Shown in pieces: positions 29,135 through 37,502 of a stretch of DNA of 64,000 nt; positions within the stretch are counted from its first letter, which is position 1, and every line of letters begins with the position of its first letter. The translations under genes and the position numbers were made by a program. A model generated the notes under the pieces. It was not told the origin of the DNA and did no database searches. It saw nothing but the letters and a program-made list of their open reading frames with translations. Source of the DNA: an uncultured Sphingomonadaceae bacterium (GTDB lineage Bacteria > Pseudomonadota > Alphaproteobacteria > Sphingomonadales > Sphingomonadaceae); NCBI GenBank assembly GCA_947497315.1, contig CANMFX010000002.1, positions 496,001 to 560,000 on the forward strand, written 5' to 3'.

Positions 29135-29204
29135 TATTTTGTGAAGTGCATATTATGTACAAAAAACAACGTGAGTAGTCGTCCCATGCCAATGCCTGTC
29201 GTGG

Positions 29205-29606
29205 TCAGTCCAAAGCTGGTTTCCCACGCATCTTTTTGACGTTTGATTTCTTCTTCTTGGAATCAACACGTCTTGCCTTGGCGGCACGGCTAGGTTTGGT
29301 CTTTATCCGGCGAACGTCACGTTTGTGCGCGTCGACCAGCATGTCTTCTATCCGTTTCCGGGCTTCTGAGCGGTTGGCTTCCCGCGTACGATGCTCTCGC
29401 ACCGTGATGACAAGTTCGCCGCCGCTGGTCATTTTACGGCCTGCCATGTCCCGCAATTTTCGAAATGCAAACGGGGGTAGGCGCAGAGCGTAGATGTTAA
29501 CGCGCATCTGCACCGCCGTCTCGACCTTGTTAACATTCTGACCGCCCGGACCTGATGCGGCAAGGAAGGTTTCACTGATCGCGCTTTCGGGAATATCGAA
29601 TGACAT
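29205..29606 (-). CDS. arfB: Alternative ribosome-rescue release factor
   Basis: A 133-aa protein with the release-factor signature S-G-P-G-G-Q-N-V-N-K-V, G21-G22-Q23 being the catalytic GGQ. Domain 2 of the class-I factors, which reads stop codons, is absent. The C-terminus is long and very basic (K-T-K-P-S-R-A-A-K-A-R-R and K-K-K-K-S-N-V-K-K-M-R), as in ArfB/YaeJ, whose tail enters the empty mRNA channel of stalled ribosomes. It therefore hydrolyses peptidyl-tRNA on non-stop complexes. It is convergent with the GST gene and divergent from ctrA, with a 361-bp regulatory spacer before the latter. Confidence 0.93.
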   Translation of the reverse strand: MSFDIPESAISETFLAASGPGGQNVNKVETAVQMRVNIYALRLPPFAFRKLRDMAGRKMTSGGELVITVREHRTREANRSEARKRIEDMLVDAHKRDVRRIKTKPSRAAKARRVDSKKKKSNVKKMRGKPALD

Positions 29607-29967
29607 CGGGCGTCTCTACTCAATTAATGGTGGTCGGCATAGAGGGTGGTCGCCGGTTTGATGCGTTACCATTCGCTGGCATAAACGGTGCGATTTGCGA
29701 CAAAAAAGACACTGAAAATCATCTGCTTCGCCAATTCAAGGTGGTTTTTATGAGAAAAAGTTAATTTTTTTTCGGAGGTTGCCAGAGTCCTGAAACGACT
29801 CATTTCTGCGGCTTACAGAGTCACGGCGCTGCCTGCGACTCGTGCTTTATCCTACATTAATTGAAAATTAACCTTTTACGTTCATCTGTCTTATGGTTAA
29901 TAAATGATCGAGGGGTTTCGGGAGTGTACCCGTTGCCGGTGCGTAAATTAAGAAAAGGGGCTGCCCA
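29607..29967 (+). promoter_or_regulatory. ctrA upstream region: four GANTC sites, a CtrA box and a half site
   Basis: This 361-bp spacer holds no gene. GANTC sites are at 29785-29789, 29797-29801, 29818-29822 and 29837-29841, four in 57 bp. At 29857-29871 is TTAATTGAAAATTAA, an exact TTAA-N7-TTAA CtrA box, followed by CC. An inverted TTAACCAT (ATGGTTAA) is at 29893-29900. In Caulobacter, ctrA P1 is turned off by full methylation of a GANTC and CtrA acts on both promoters; the same elements are visible here. The exact transcription starts are not determined. Confidence 0.85.
29857..29871 (+). promoter_or_regulatory. CtrA box upstream of ctrA
   Basis: TTAATTGAAAATTAA is an exact match to the TTAA-N7-TTAA consensus, 97 bp before the ctrA start codon, downstream of the GANTC cluster. 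A second, inverted half site ATGGTTAA lies at 29893-29900. Autoregulation is implied by the family's behaviour. Confidence 0.7.
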
Positions 29968-30675
29968 ATGCGTGTGCTGCTGATTGAAGATGAGCCAACA
30001 ACTGCAAAGGCAATTGAGCTGATGCTGACGACTGAAGGCTTTAACGTATACACAACGGATTTGGGCGAAGAAGGCCTCGATCTGGGTAAGCTCTATGATT
30101 ACGATATCATTTGCCTGGACCTCAACCTGCCGGACATGCATGGTTATGACGTTCTGAAAAAACTGCGTGTTGCCAAGGTGCAGACACCAGTACTTATTCT
30201 TTCCGGTATCAGCGAAATGGACAGCAAAGTGCGGTCCTTTGGCTTTGGTGCCGATGATTATGTGACCAAGCCTTTCCACCGCGAAGAGCTCGTTGCCCGC
30301 ATTCACGCTGTTGTGCGCCGTTCCAAAGGCCACTCGCAGTCGGTTATCCGAACCGGCAAGCTTGCCGTGAACCTTGATGCCAAGACAGTTGAAGTCGATG
30401 GCAACCGCGTTCATCTGACCGGCAAAGAATATGCGATGCTTGAGCTGCTCTCCCTGCGCAAGGGTACGACGCTCACCAAGGAAATGTTCCTGAACCATCT
30501 TTATGGCGGCATGGACGAGCCGGAACTCAAGATTATCGACGTGTTTATTTGTAAGTTGCGTAAAAAGCTGGCTCTCGCTTGCGGTGGCGAAAACTACATC
30601 GAAACTGTATGGGGCCGCGGCTATGTCCTTCGCGACATGGAAGAAGAAGTCGGACCGGAAGTTCAGGTCGCTTAA
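29968..30675 (+). CDS. ctrA: Cell-cycle master response regulator
   Basis: A 235-aa OmpR-type response regulator. The receiver domain has D8/E9-type acidic residues (L-I-E-D-E-P), the phospho-acceptor D51 in C-L-D-L-N-L-P-D, and the Lys in Y-V-T-K-P-F-H. The winged-helix domain follows (about 125-220) with [12 protein letters not shown] and a C-terminal hairpin R-G-Y-V-L-R-D. Length and the N-terminal M-R-V-L-L-I-E-D are those of alphaproteobacterial CtrA, which controls division, replication and, in many species, motility. The protein ends in V-Q-V-A; Caulobacter CtrA needs a terminal A-A for ClpXP, so turnover may differ here. Its upstream region carries a CtrA box and four GANTC sites. Confidence 0.95.
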   Translation: MRVLLIEDEPTTAKAIELMLTTEGFNVYTTDLGEEGLDLGKLYDYDIICLDLNLPDMHGYDVLKKLRVAKVQTPVLILSGISEMDSKVRSFGFGADDYVTKPFHREELVARIHAVVRRSKGHSQSVIRTGKLAVNLDAKTVEVDGNRVHLTGKEYAMLELLSLRKGTTLTKEMFLNHLYGGMDEPELKIIDVFICKLRKKLALACGGENYIETVWGRGYVLRDMEEEVGPEVQVA

Positions 30676-30706
30676 GACTTTTCAGCTCACTACCCAAAAA
30701 ACCAGC

Positions 30707-30738
30707 GGCGGGACCCTCAAAGGTTCCGCCGTTTTTTT
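30707..30738 (+). terminator. Terminator of ctrA
   Basis: GGCGGGACC at 30707-30715 pairs with GGTTCCGCC at 30722-30730 around the loop CTCAAA; one G-T wobble. Seven T residues follow at 30732-30738. It also separates ctrA from the convergent phosphatase gene, which ends at 30745. Confidence 0.88.
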
Positions 30739-30744
30739 GCCTGA

Positions 30745-31518
30745 TTATTGCGAGGCCGCTGTGTCGAGATACCAGCGTTGATTGCCTTCCAACGCCAGAG
30801 CGGTAAGCTTTTCGCTATAATAGGCCCCGGTATCAATGCCGATCCGATTACCTTTTTCGACAACGTCATCATTGATCGTGTGGCCGTAGACAATGACTTT
30901 CTCGTGCGGTTCCTTCACGGACAGGAATTCTTCCCTGATCCACCGCAAGTCCTTTATTTTTTGCTCATCAAGCGATACACCGGGGCGAATTCCGGCATGT
31001 ACAAACGCATAGTCGCCGATCACAATCTGGTTTTCGAAGGCTTTGATGAAATCAATATGATGCTCGGGGATCAGGCCAGGCAAGCGCTGTGCCAGAGCAG
31101 CATTGTCGAGATCCATATATTCCCGGATGCTGATCTCATAGCTGAGGATGGTTTCCTTGCCGCCGATACGGTTGAAAAAGCGGGTTGCCTTTTCGTCTCC
31201 CGTTGCAGCTTTCAAATAAACTTCCTCATGATTGCCCATCAGGAACCGGACGTCTCCTAACTCGCGTTTGAGCTGCATCGCGGTTTCAATGACACCGGCG
31301 CTGTCAGGGCCGCGGTCTACCAGATCGCCAAGGAAGATAATCTCGCTATTGACATCTCCGCGTTTCGCATCGTCATCGATAATCTTTTCGATCAGCTGCT
31401 GCAGCAAATCGTTGCGACCATGAATATCGCCAATAGCATAGACCCGCCGACCTTCCGGCACGCAGGCGGTATCCAAAGGACAGACTTTCGATTTTTTGTT
31501 AAACAGGCGCTTCAACAT
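30745..31518 (-). CDS. PPP-type metallophosphoesterase (serine/threonine phosphatase-like)
   Basis: A 257-aa protein with all metal and phosphate motifs of the PPP family in order: G-D-I-H-G (about 30-34), G-D-L-V-D-R-G (64-70), G-N-H-E (94-97), and H-A-G plus Y-G-H-T in the second half. The fold coordinates two divalent metals. The size and the absence of extra domains match bacterial PrpA/PrpE or symmetrical bis(nucleosyl)-tetraphosphatase-like enzymes; substrate cannot be fixed. A short basic lead with K-K-S-K precedes the domain. Cytoplasmic; monocistronic; convergent with ctrA, so shared function with CtrA should not be assumed. Confidence 0.88.
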   Translation of the reverse strand: MLKRLFNKKSKVCPLDTACVPEGRRVYAIGDIHGRNDLLQQLIEKIIDDDAKRGDVNSEIIFLGDLVDRGPDSAGVIETAMQLKRELGDVRFLMGNHEEVYLKAATGDEKATRFFNRIGGKETILSYEISIREYMDLDNAALAQRLPGLIPEHHIDFIKAFENQIVIGDYAFVHAGIRPGVSLDEQKIKDLRWIREEFLSVKEPHEKVIVYGHTINDDVVEKGNRIGIDTGAYYSEKLTALALEGNQRWYLDTAASQ

Positions 31519-31554
31519 CGTGCCGACGAACTTTATTCCATTCCATCAAAATTC

Positions 31555-31587
31555 AAGAGGCAGACGCTATTTCAGCGCCCGCCTCTT
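31555..31587 (-). terminator. Probable terminator of the saccharopine-dehydrogenase-like gene
   Basis: AAGAGGC at 31555-31561 pairs with GCCTCTT at 31581-31587, with an inner CGCT/AGCG stem. It lies 53 bp beyond the 3' end of the minus-strand gene. The T-run on that strand is only partial, so the call is moderate. Confidence 0.5.
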
Positions 31588-31639
31588 TGTCCATATAGCA
31601 TTTTTACCTGAACAGGTAATGTAGAGAATTGGCTTTGGT

Positions 31640-32833
31640 CTAGCTTTCTACCGTAAAGCTGAGGCCGGCATTGGCTTCCAGACGCTTGATCAGCTTTTTG
31701 CCCATCAATGCACCGGGTGTCCAAATACCGCCGCCATGTTTATTGCCGTCCTGCGCAATACAAAGCGCCGCCTCTGCAATCATCTTGGAAGTTGAACCAT
31801 AACCGGGGTCTTTGTCGCCTTTGACGCAAAGGCTTGCAGTCTCACCATCCGCGGTTTCACCCAGGAAAATGACGTCATAATAGCCATTTTCCCGCTCTTC
31901 CTTGGTCGGCCCTTCACCGGGCTTTGGTGCATCATCACCGCTTAGCGGATTGGCTTTGGCCAGCATCTCTGCCGCCTGTTTACCCATCTCGCCGGGGCTT
32001 GTGACGACCATCTCATCATATTTGAAATCTTTGCTATAGGGGAAATCCAAAAGGAAGTTGGTACGATGCACATTCTTGGTGTTGATCGGTGCCATGATAA
32101 ACGGTGCAACCCAGCTATCTAGCGTTTTATCAACTTTCGGGATCATCATATTAGGCTGATCCGGTCCTTCAAAGCCAGGGGTTAGACCAAAGCTGCTGGC
32201 CAGAATTTTGACCAGGCCCGGGTTTTTGGCAATAGCCTTCATCGTCTCTTTCAGACTAGCCGCAGTTCCGCCAGAGAATGTGCCTTCCATGGCGCGGACA
32301 CGACCTTTGACGCGGATCGCCGGTTTGCCAAAGCGCTTGTCCATCTCTTTTTGCAGCGCCAACACGCCCAAGTCGAAGGGTATGGAGTCAAAACCGCAGG
32401 AAAAACAGATTTGTGCACCTGATTTTTCAGCCGCTTCCTGATGCTCGTCGATCTTCTCGCGCATCCAGCCGGGTTCGCCGCAAAGGTCGACATAATGAGT
32501 ACCATGCTGAACACAGGCAGCGACCAGTCCGTCGCCATAAAGTTGATAAGGACCCACCGTTGTCAGGATGACACTGGCTCGGCTCGCCATCATATCGATG
32601 GAGGACGCATCATCGGAATCCGCCACAACCAATGGTGTTTCCTTGGGAGCACCAATCAGGTCCCGGACTTCTTCCAGCTTTTCCATCGAACGCCCGGCCA
32701 TGGCCCATTTCGGTGCGTCGTCGCCGCCAGAATTGGCGACGCCATATTGTTTGGCCATATATTCGGCAACCAGACGACCTGTATAGCCCGTTGATCCATA
32801 TATTATGACATCAAATTCCCGTGCATCGGACAT
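31640..32833 (-). CDS. Saccharopine dehydrogenase-like NAD(P)-binding oxidoreductase
   Basis: A 397-aa protein. The N-terminal Rossmann motif I-I-Y-G-S-T-G-Y-T-G-R-L (about 9-20) and the later T-T-V-G-P-Y-Q-L-Y-G-D (about 89-99), C-G-E-P and C-G-F-D-S-I-P-F-D are those of the saccharopine dehydrogenase NAD(P)-binding family that includes mycobacterial trans-acting enoyl reductases (Rv2449c/Rv2953 type). The protein therefore may reduce an acyl or lipid substrate rather than act in lysine metabolism. No lysine or polyketide genes are near. It is preceded by dcd on the same strand with a 47-bp gap, so the two may be co-transcribed. Confidence 0.85.
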   Translation of the reverse strand: MSDAREFDVIIYGSTGYTGRLVAEYMAKQYGVANSGGDDAPKWAMAGRSMEKLEEVRDLIGAPKETPLVVADSDDASSIDMMASRASVILTTVGPYQLYGDGLVAACVQHGTHYVDLCGEPGWMREKIDEHQEAAEKSGAQICFSCGFDSIPFDLGVLALQKEMDKRFGKPAIRVKGRVRAMEGTFSGGTAASLKETMKAIAKNPGLVKILASSFGLTPGFEGPDQPNMMIPKVDKTLDSWVAPFIMAPINTKNVHRTNFLLDFPYSKDFKYDEMVVTSPGEMGKQAAEMLAKANPLSGDDAPKPGEGPTKEERENGYYDVIFLGETADGETASLCVKGDKDPGYGSTSKMIAEAALCIAQDGNKHGGGIWTPGALMGKKLIKRLEANAGLSFTVES

Positions 32834-32879
32834 CGCAGCCCTCCTTATTATCAGTTTTGTTTCGAAACGATCTTATGAC

Positions 32880-33434
32880 TTAGAGCTTTGGCAGAGTCAC
32901 GCCTCTTTGCCCCATATATTTGCCAGCGCGCTCAGCGTAGCTGGTTTCGCACGGTTCGTTGCCTTTCAGGAATAGAAACTGGCATGCGCCTTCATTAGCA
33001 TAGATTTTGGCGGGCAGCGGGGTAGTGTTGGAAAATTCCAGCGTAACATGGCCTTCCCAGCCTGGTTCCAACGGCGTGACGTTCACTATGATACCGCAGC
33101 GGGCATAAGTAGACTTCCCAAGGCAGATCACCAAAACATCGCGCGGGATGCGGAAATACTCGACCGTGCGGGCGAGTGCAAAGCTGTTGGGCGGAATGAT
33201 GCAACAATCGGTTTTCCGGTCGACCAGACTATCGGCATCAAACTTCTTTGGATCAACGACAGCGCTGTTCACGTTAGTGAAAATCTTGAATTCATCGGCC
33301 ACGCGGGCGTCATAGCCGTAAGAAGACAAGCCATAGCTGATACAGCCATCACGCTTCTGGCCCTCGACGAAGGGTTCGATCATTGCGCTATTCTCGGCTT
33401 CCTGGCGAATCCATCTGTCGGATAATATGCTCAT
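32880..33434 (-). CDS. dcd: dCTP deaminase
   Basis: A 184-aa trimeric enzyme that converts dCTP to dUTP for dTTP synthesis. The conserved [23 protein letters not shown] and [12 protein letters not shown] motifs are complete, the last containing the catalytic glutamate. The length is slightly below the 193-aa E. coli protein, as is usual in alphaproteobacteria. ATG 33434 has a GGAGAAAG site. The product acts with dut and thyA, which are not in the window. Confidence 0.96.
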   Translation of the reverse strand: MSILSDRWIRQEAENSAMIEPFVEGQKRDGCISYGLSSYGYDARVADEFKIFTNVNSAVVDPKKFDADSLVDRKTDCCIIPPNSFALARTVEYFRIPRDVLVICLGKSTYARCGIIVNVTPLEPGWEGHVTLEFSNTTPLPAKIYANEGACQFLFLKGNEPCETSYAERAGKYMGQRGVTLPKL

Positions 33435-33490
33435 ATTTCTCTTTCTCCGGGAATTGGGCTCAAGACGTTTCTCGCTTCATGCCAGCAAGC

Positions 33491-34183
33491 TTAGGGCCGC
33501 ACAACATTCCAGTTAACCGGACCATCGATACCGCTGATCCGCCGCATATTGGATGCGCGCCACATGACCCATGGCTTAGTTGCATAATCGGGCGGAAAGA
33601 AGTTGCCTTCCAGCCAGAATGTGCGGCTGATGCCGCTGCTGATGCCGTAATCTTCCTCAAACTCTTTCGAAACGATGATGACAGCGGGTTTGCCGCTATG
33701 CCCTTCAATCTGGTTGAGAAAAGTATTGAGCTCACTCAACACCAAAGCACGTCCCGGCCTATCCTTACAGCCATTGTCATAGGCGAGCCGCACAGCAGGC
33801 GGCAGGATGTTTTCTTCCCGAGGAACAGTGGTCACAAACATGGTCGCCTGATCAGTGGCCAGACGGCACAAACTATATTCATGGACAGCGCCATAGCGGA
33901 TGCCTGCATCGCGTGCGCCCTTGAGATTAGCGGCGAAATTGGCGTCCCGTTCTTCCGCTCCATTGGTTGCCAGAATATAGGCGAAATCGACGCCTGTGGC
34001 ACCGGCGACATGCCAGGTAATCTGACCATGACTGGCATCTACTGAAACACCCTGAACCGGATACTGGTCTCTTGGCGGTGCCCAGCCGACCGCTATATTG
34101 CGCAGGACAAAGGCAATGATCAGCAGGACAATGATGATCAGGCCGAACCGCAGCACGGTATTTTTTCTATTTTGTGTGGACAC
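33491..34183 (-). CDS. GH25-like (lysozyme-fold) membrane-anchored protein, catalytic residues altered
   Basis: The 230-aa protein starts at GTG 34183 behind AGGGA. A single N-terminal anchor (about 12-30) places the rest in the periplasm. The remainder follows the GH25 pattern: G-V-S-V-D-A-S-H-G-Q-I-T-W, A-x-x-G-A-E-E-R-D-A-N-F-A-A-N, then A-R-D-A-G-I-R-Y-G-A-V-H. However, the usual A-T-E-G is A-T-N-G, and the L-P-x-x-L-D-x-E catalytic region reads L-P-P-A-V-R-L-A-Y. Two acidic residues expected to cleave the glycan are thus missing, so it may bind rather than cut peptidoglycan. It lies 56 bp upstream of dcd on the same strand. Confidence 0.75.
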   Translation of the reverse strand: MSTQNRKNTVLRFGLIIIVLLIIAFVLRNIAVGWAPPRDQYPVQGVSVDASHGQITWHVAGATGVDFAYILATNGAEERDANFAANLKGARDAGIRYGAVHEYSLCRLATDQATMFVTTVPREENILPPAVRLAYDNGCKDRPGRALVLSELNTFLNQIEGHSGKPAVIIVSKEFEEDYGISSGISRTFWLEGNFFPPDYATKPWVMWRASNMRRISGIDGPVNWNVVRP

Positions 34184-34248
34184 CCTATTTCCCTGACGCG
34201 TTACGCAACTGGACGATTGAACAACTGCACCAACGGGCAGAGAATCGA

Positions 34249-34731
34249 CTAATTCTTGATATGCAATACACAGATCAAAGTGAAGAGGCGACGGGCGGTT
34301 TTAAAATCAACTTCGATTTTACCATCAAGCCGTTCGGTAAGCAGTTCGGCACCGTGATCATGCACGCCGCGCCGCGCCATATCAATCGTCTCGATCTCTT
34401 GGGCAGTGGCCTTGCGAATAGCTTGATAATAGCTGTCGCAAATTGCGAAATAATCGCGGATCGGCCGGCGAAACCTGCCTAATGCGAGGATCAGGGTTTC
34501 AAGCGGCTCGCCATCTTCACGCGCAATGGAGATAACCAATCGGCCTTCCTGCACACTGAGGTGCAGTTTATAGGGACCGACATAGCCATCATCATGTTCG
34601 CGCAAAGGCTTAAAGTGGTTTTCTTCGATCAGATCGAAGATCGCAATACGCCTTTCCTGCTCGATATCGGCATTGCGCCACAAGATGGTGGCTTCGTCAA
34701 GTTCAACATTTATGATGCGCGGATCAGACAT
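34249..34731 (-). CDS. UPF0262 family protein
   Basis: A 160-aa soluble protein that matches UPF0262 throughout: an N-terminal I-I-N-V-E-L-D-E, a central D-L-I-E-E-N-H-F-K, the G-P-Y-K-L-H-L-S-V segment, L-G-R-F-R-R-P-I-R-D-Y and the C-terminal R-R-L-F-T-L-I-C-V-L-H. The family is alphaproteobacterial and its function is unknown to me; no catalytic motif stands out. The gene is divergent from dnaB with about 155 bp between the two starts, and runs towards the GH25-like gene. Confidence 0.92.
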   Translation of the reverse strand: MSDPRIINVELDEATILWRNADIEQERRIAIFDLIEENHFKPLREHDDGYVGPYKLHLSVQEGRLVISIAREDGEPLETLILALGRFRRPIRDYFAICDSYYQAIRKATAQEIETIDMARRGVHDHGAELLTERLDGKIEVDFKTARRLFTLICVLHIKN

Positions 34732-34887
34732 TCAGGCTCTGTTGCCGCAGCACTGGGGCTAGGACAAGTTTTTTTGCAGTGCGGTAGAAAATCAGAAGGC
34801 ATTTATCCACAAGACTGTCCCCGCCTGATTTAAAAATTTACCGGGAACGGACTTGCCCTTAACCGCCTGAGCGTGGATGATAAGACT

Positions 34888-36387
34888 ATGGCCGAGCTAG
34901 TTCGTTTTGATGCAGTAGAAGAAGAATCCCAGCGCCTGCCGCGCAATGTCGAGGCAGAGGCAACGTTTCTGGGTGCGTTGTTGATTGACAACCGCGTGGC
35001 CGAAGACGTTCAAATTAAATTGCGGCCAGAGCATTTTTATGAACCGCTGCATGGTCGAATATACGAACAGGCACTGAAACTTCTCGATCGTAACATGGTC
35101 GTTACGCCGGTCACGCTAAAACCTTATTTTGAGGCCGATGAGGCGATGAAAGTGTTGGGCGGCCCATCCTATCTTGCCAAGTTGACTGGCGACGGGGCAG
35201 GCTTGATTGGTGCGCGCGATTTTGCCGATCAGATATATGATCTGGCTCTGCTGCGTGAATTGGTCAATGTCGGTCGAACCTTGGTCGACAATGCACTGGA
35301 CACCAGCGAGACGGTTGACCCCAAAACCCAGATTGAGGAAGCGGAATCGTCTCTCTACCGCGTTTCCGAGGGCGAAGCGCAGGAAGGTGGTGTCAAATCC
35401 TTCCTCGCTGCCTCCACTGAGGCACTAAATAACGTGGAACGCGCGTTTAATAGTGGCGGCAAGGTTTCGGGTATCACTACTGGTTTGACCGATCTCAATG
35501 CAAAAATGGGTGGTTTGCACAAATCGGATTTGCTGATTTTGGCGGGGCGCCCCGGTATGGGCAAAACCTCGCTTGCTACCAATATCGCGTTTAATGCCGC
35601 TAATCGCTATCGCCGCGATGTTCAGGACGGAATTGAACCTGAAGATTCGCTAGGCGCCAAGACCGCTTTTTTCAGTCTGGAAATGTCGGCAGATCAGCTG
35701 GCAACCAGGATCCTCTCCGAACAGGCTGAAATCAGTTCAGAAAAACTGCGTATGGGCAGTATCAGTCGAGACGAGATGCATCGGCTAGCTCTGGCGTCTC
35801 GGGAATTGCAGGATTTGCCGCTCTATATCGATGATACGCCCGGATTGACGATTGCAGCCCTGCGAACGCGCGCGCGGCGTCTGCAGCGGCGCAGTGGCAT
35901 CAACCTGATTGTGGTCGATTATTTGCAACTGTTGCAAGGGTCCGGCCGTGCCAATGATAATCGCGTCAACGAAATTTCGGAGATTAGCCGAGGTCTGAAA
36001 ACTCTCGCCAAGGAACTGAATTGTCCAGTGGTCGCGCTCTCCCAACTTTCGCGTCAGGTGGAAAGCCGCGAAGACAAGCGCCCTCAGCTATCCGATTTGC
36101 GTGAATCCGGTTCGATCGAGCAGGACGCCGATATTGTGATGTTCATCTATCGCGATGAATATTATCATCTTGCCGTAAAACCGGATGACCCGGATGAGAA
36201 TTCAACCGAGGAGCAGAAAGCGAAATATCTCGCTTGGGAAACCGATCATCAAAGCAAGGTGGGCAAAGCGACCGTTATTGTTGCCAAAAATCGCCAAGGC
36301 TCGACTGGCAACATTCAGCTGAGTTTCCTCAGCGAGTTTACCAAATTTGGTGACCTGGCCTATGGCGATGCGCCGGATGATTATTGA
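34888..36387 (+). CDS. dnaB: Replicative DNA helicase
   Basis: A 499-aa hexameric helicase. ATG 34888 (M-A-E-L-V) gives the usual sphingomonad N-terminus; a GTG at 34873 is also in frame and cannot be excluded. The N-terminal helical collar domain (about 15-120) is followed by a linker and a RecA-like domain with Walker A G-R-P-G-M-G-K-T-S at 220-228, the S-L-E-M-S motif, the Walker B strand L-I-V-V-D-Y-L-Q-L and a Q-L-S-R-Q-V-E-S-R sensor/arginine-finger region. Compared with E. coli, a short acidic insert (near Q-D-G-I-E-P-E-D-S-L) sits after Walker A, as is common in alphaproteobacteria. It unwinds DNA at the fork with DnaG. Divergent from UPF0262. Confidence 0.97.
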   Translation: MAELVRFDAVEEESQRLPRNVEAEATFLGALLIDNRVAEDVQIKLRPEHFYEPLHGRIYEQALKLLDRNMVVTPVTLKPYFEADEAMKVLGGPSYLAKLTGDGAGLIGARDFADQIYDLALLRELVNVGRTLVDNALDTSETVDPKTQIEEAESSLYRVSEGEAQEGGVKSFLAASTEALNNVERAFNSGGKVSGITTGLTDLNAKMGGLHKSDLLILAGRPGMGKTSLATNIAFNAANRYRRDVQDGIEPEDSLGAKTAFFSLEMSADQLATRILSEQAEISSEKLRMGSISRDEMHRLALASRELQDLPLYIDDTPGLTIAALRTRARRLQRRSGINLIVVDYLQLLQGSGRANDNRVNEISEISRGLKTLAKELNCPVVALSQLSRQVESREDKRPQLSDLRESGSIEQDADIVMFIYRDEYYHLAVKPDDPDENSTEEQKAKYLAWETDHQSKVGKATVIVAKNRQGSTGNIQLSFLSEFTKFGDLAYGDAPDDY

Positions 36388-36430
36388 CCGGCGAGCAGCG
36401 TGGCAGACCAAAAAGGATGAGCAAACTTTT

Positions 36431-37177
36431 CTAGAGCTTCACGGCGGCGTTTCCCCCATCCGCCCAAAGCGCGGATCCAGCTACGAAGCTTGCCATATCA
36501 CTGGCCAAAAATAGGGCGGCCCTTGCTATTTCTTCCGGTTCTGCGATCCGCTTCATGGCATGCAAGCCAGCCGCCCACTCCCGTTGGGCAGAGTCTCCAG
36601 CCATGGCCGTCGCTGTTCCGCCAGGTAATAAAGCGTTGGCGCGGATTTTTTGCGCCGCGTAATCAGCAGTGATGCCCCGTACGAGTCCCATTAGTCCGGC
36701 CTTTGCTGTTGCATATGCGGACATTCCGGGAAGACCCACGCTATTCCCGACAAAGCTGCTTGTGAAGATGATGGAACCACCTCCTCGTTTCAGCATCGCG
36801 GGAATTTGCGCCCGCGCTCCGAGATATGCTGCATTCAGGTTGATTTCGATAACGTCTTTCCATTCAGACATCGAGATTTCCGCAAGTGGCTTCGTGGTGC
36901 CAACCATACCGGCATTATTGAAGCCAATGTCCAAACCGCCATAAACTTTATGAGCGGTGGCTATAAGCGCATTTTGTGTATCTTCTAAGGATGCATCTCC
37001 GTGTACTGCGACGGCCTTTCCATGATTTGAAACTATCTCTGCAACCAATTGCTCGAGCGGTTCCGAGCGACGAGCATTAACCACCAGCCTTGCTCCAGCA
37101 TCTGCGAATATATGTGCGGCGGCCCGGCCTATACCGGAGCTGGCACCAGTAATTATTGCAATTTTTCCCGATAGCAT
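36431..37177 (-). CDS. Classical SDR-family oxidoreductase
   Basis: The start at 37177 (M-L-S-G-K-I) has GAGGAT 9 bases upstream; a longer frame to 37258 lacks support. This 248-aa SDR has all canonical sites: T-G-A-S-S-G-I-G (cofactor), N-N-A-G, a Ser strand I-F-T-S-S, Y-A-T-A-K as the catalytic Y-x3-K, and a late P-G-G-T-A. The C-terminal G-S-A-L-W-A-D-G-G-N is usual. These enzymes interconvert alcohols and ketones with NAD(P)H. It is convergent with dnaB with a 44-bp gap. Substrate unknown. Confidence 0.9.
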   Translation of the reverse strand: MLSGKIAIITGASSGIGRAAAHIFADAGARLVVNARRSEPLEQLVAEIVSNHGKAVAVHGDASLEDTQNALIATAHKVYGGLDIGFNNAGMVGTTKPLAEISMSEWKDVIEINLNAAYLGARAQIPAMLKRGGGSIIFTSSFVGNSVGLPGMSAYATAKAGLMGLVRGITADYAAQKIRANALLPGGTATAMAGDSAQREWAAGLHAMKRIAEPEEIARAALFLASDMASFVAGSALWADGGNAAVKL

Positions 37178-37291
37178 CTGATTTGATCCTCTAACTCGCT
37201 GTTGTGATAACCGGTTAGGCGGACACTTGTCTGAGGGCTTCCCGTAACTTGCGATCAAATCAAATTTTTGTTTGTGCGATCGGCTTGTTTC

Positions 37292-37468
37292 TCACTCCGC
37301 AGGCCGAGCTATTCGCTTGCCTTTTGTTCGGCTCGTCAGGTGGAATTTTTGGCATCGATCGCAACGATAAGGTCTGAGCGGAAAGTCGGCACGCTCGGCG
37401 GCAACCAATGCATCGTCTTCGGACTGGTAACGTTTTTTCTTGGCGCAGATACTCAGCCTTGTGCGCAT
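37292..37468 (-). CDS. Small basic cysteine-containing protein (58 aa)
   Basis: A 58-aa frame starts at ATG 37468; the codon immediately upstream is the stop TAG, and GGAAAG lies 7 bases before, so the start is fixed. The stop is at 37292-37294. The sequence has K-K-K-R-Y and A-x-x-A-A-E-R-A then L-R-P-Y-R-C-D-R-C-x-x-F-H-L-T-S-R, with C8, C36 and C39. It resembles a zinc-knuckle-like peptide found as unannotated in sphingomonads; that comparison is from memory. The R/K content suggests nucleic-acid contact. It lies between the SDR and cysH genes on the same strand as both. A frame of 76 codons on the same strand in a different phase (37260-37490) is not credible. Confidence 0.7.
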   Translation of the reverse strand: MRTRLSICAKKKRYQSEDDALVAAERADFPLRPYRCDRCQKFHLTSRTKGKRIARPAE

Positions 37469-37502
37469 CTATCGCTTTCCGGCATGGCAATTTTCCGGTG
37501 GA

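Noticed and set aside
29133-29155. AT-rich inverted repeat (ATAATAT/ATATTAT) after the GST gene
   Set aside because: Weak A/T pairing without a T-run on the plus strand; not enough for a terminator call.
37260-37490. 76-codon minus-strand frame around the small Cys protein
   Set aside because: Out of phase with the 58-aa frame that has a fixed start, ribosome site and motif; no similarity to any domain.
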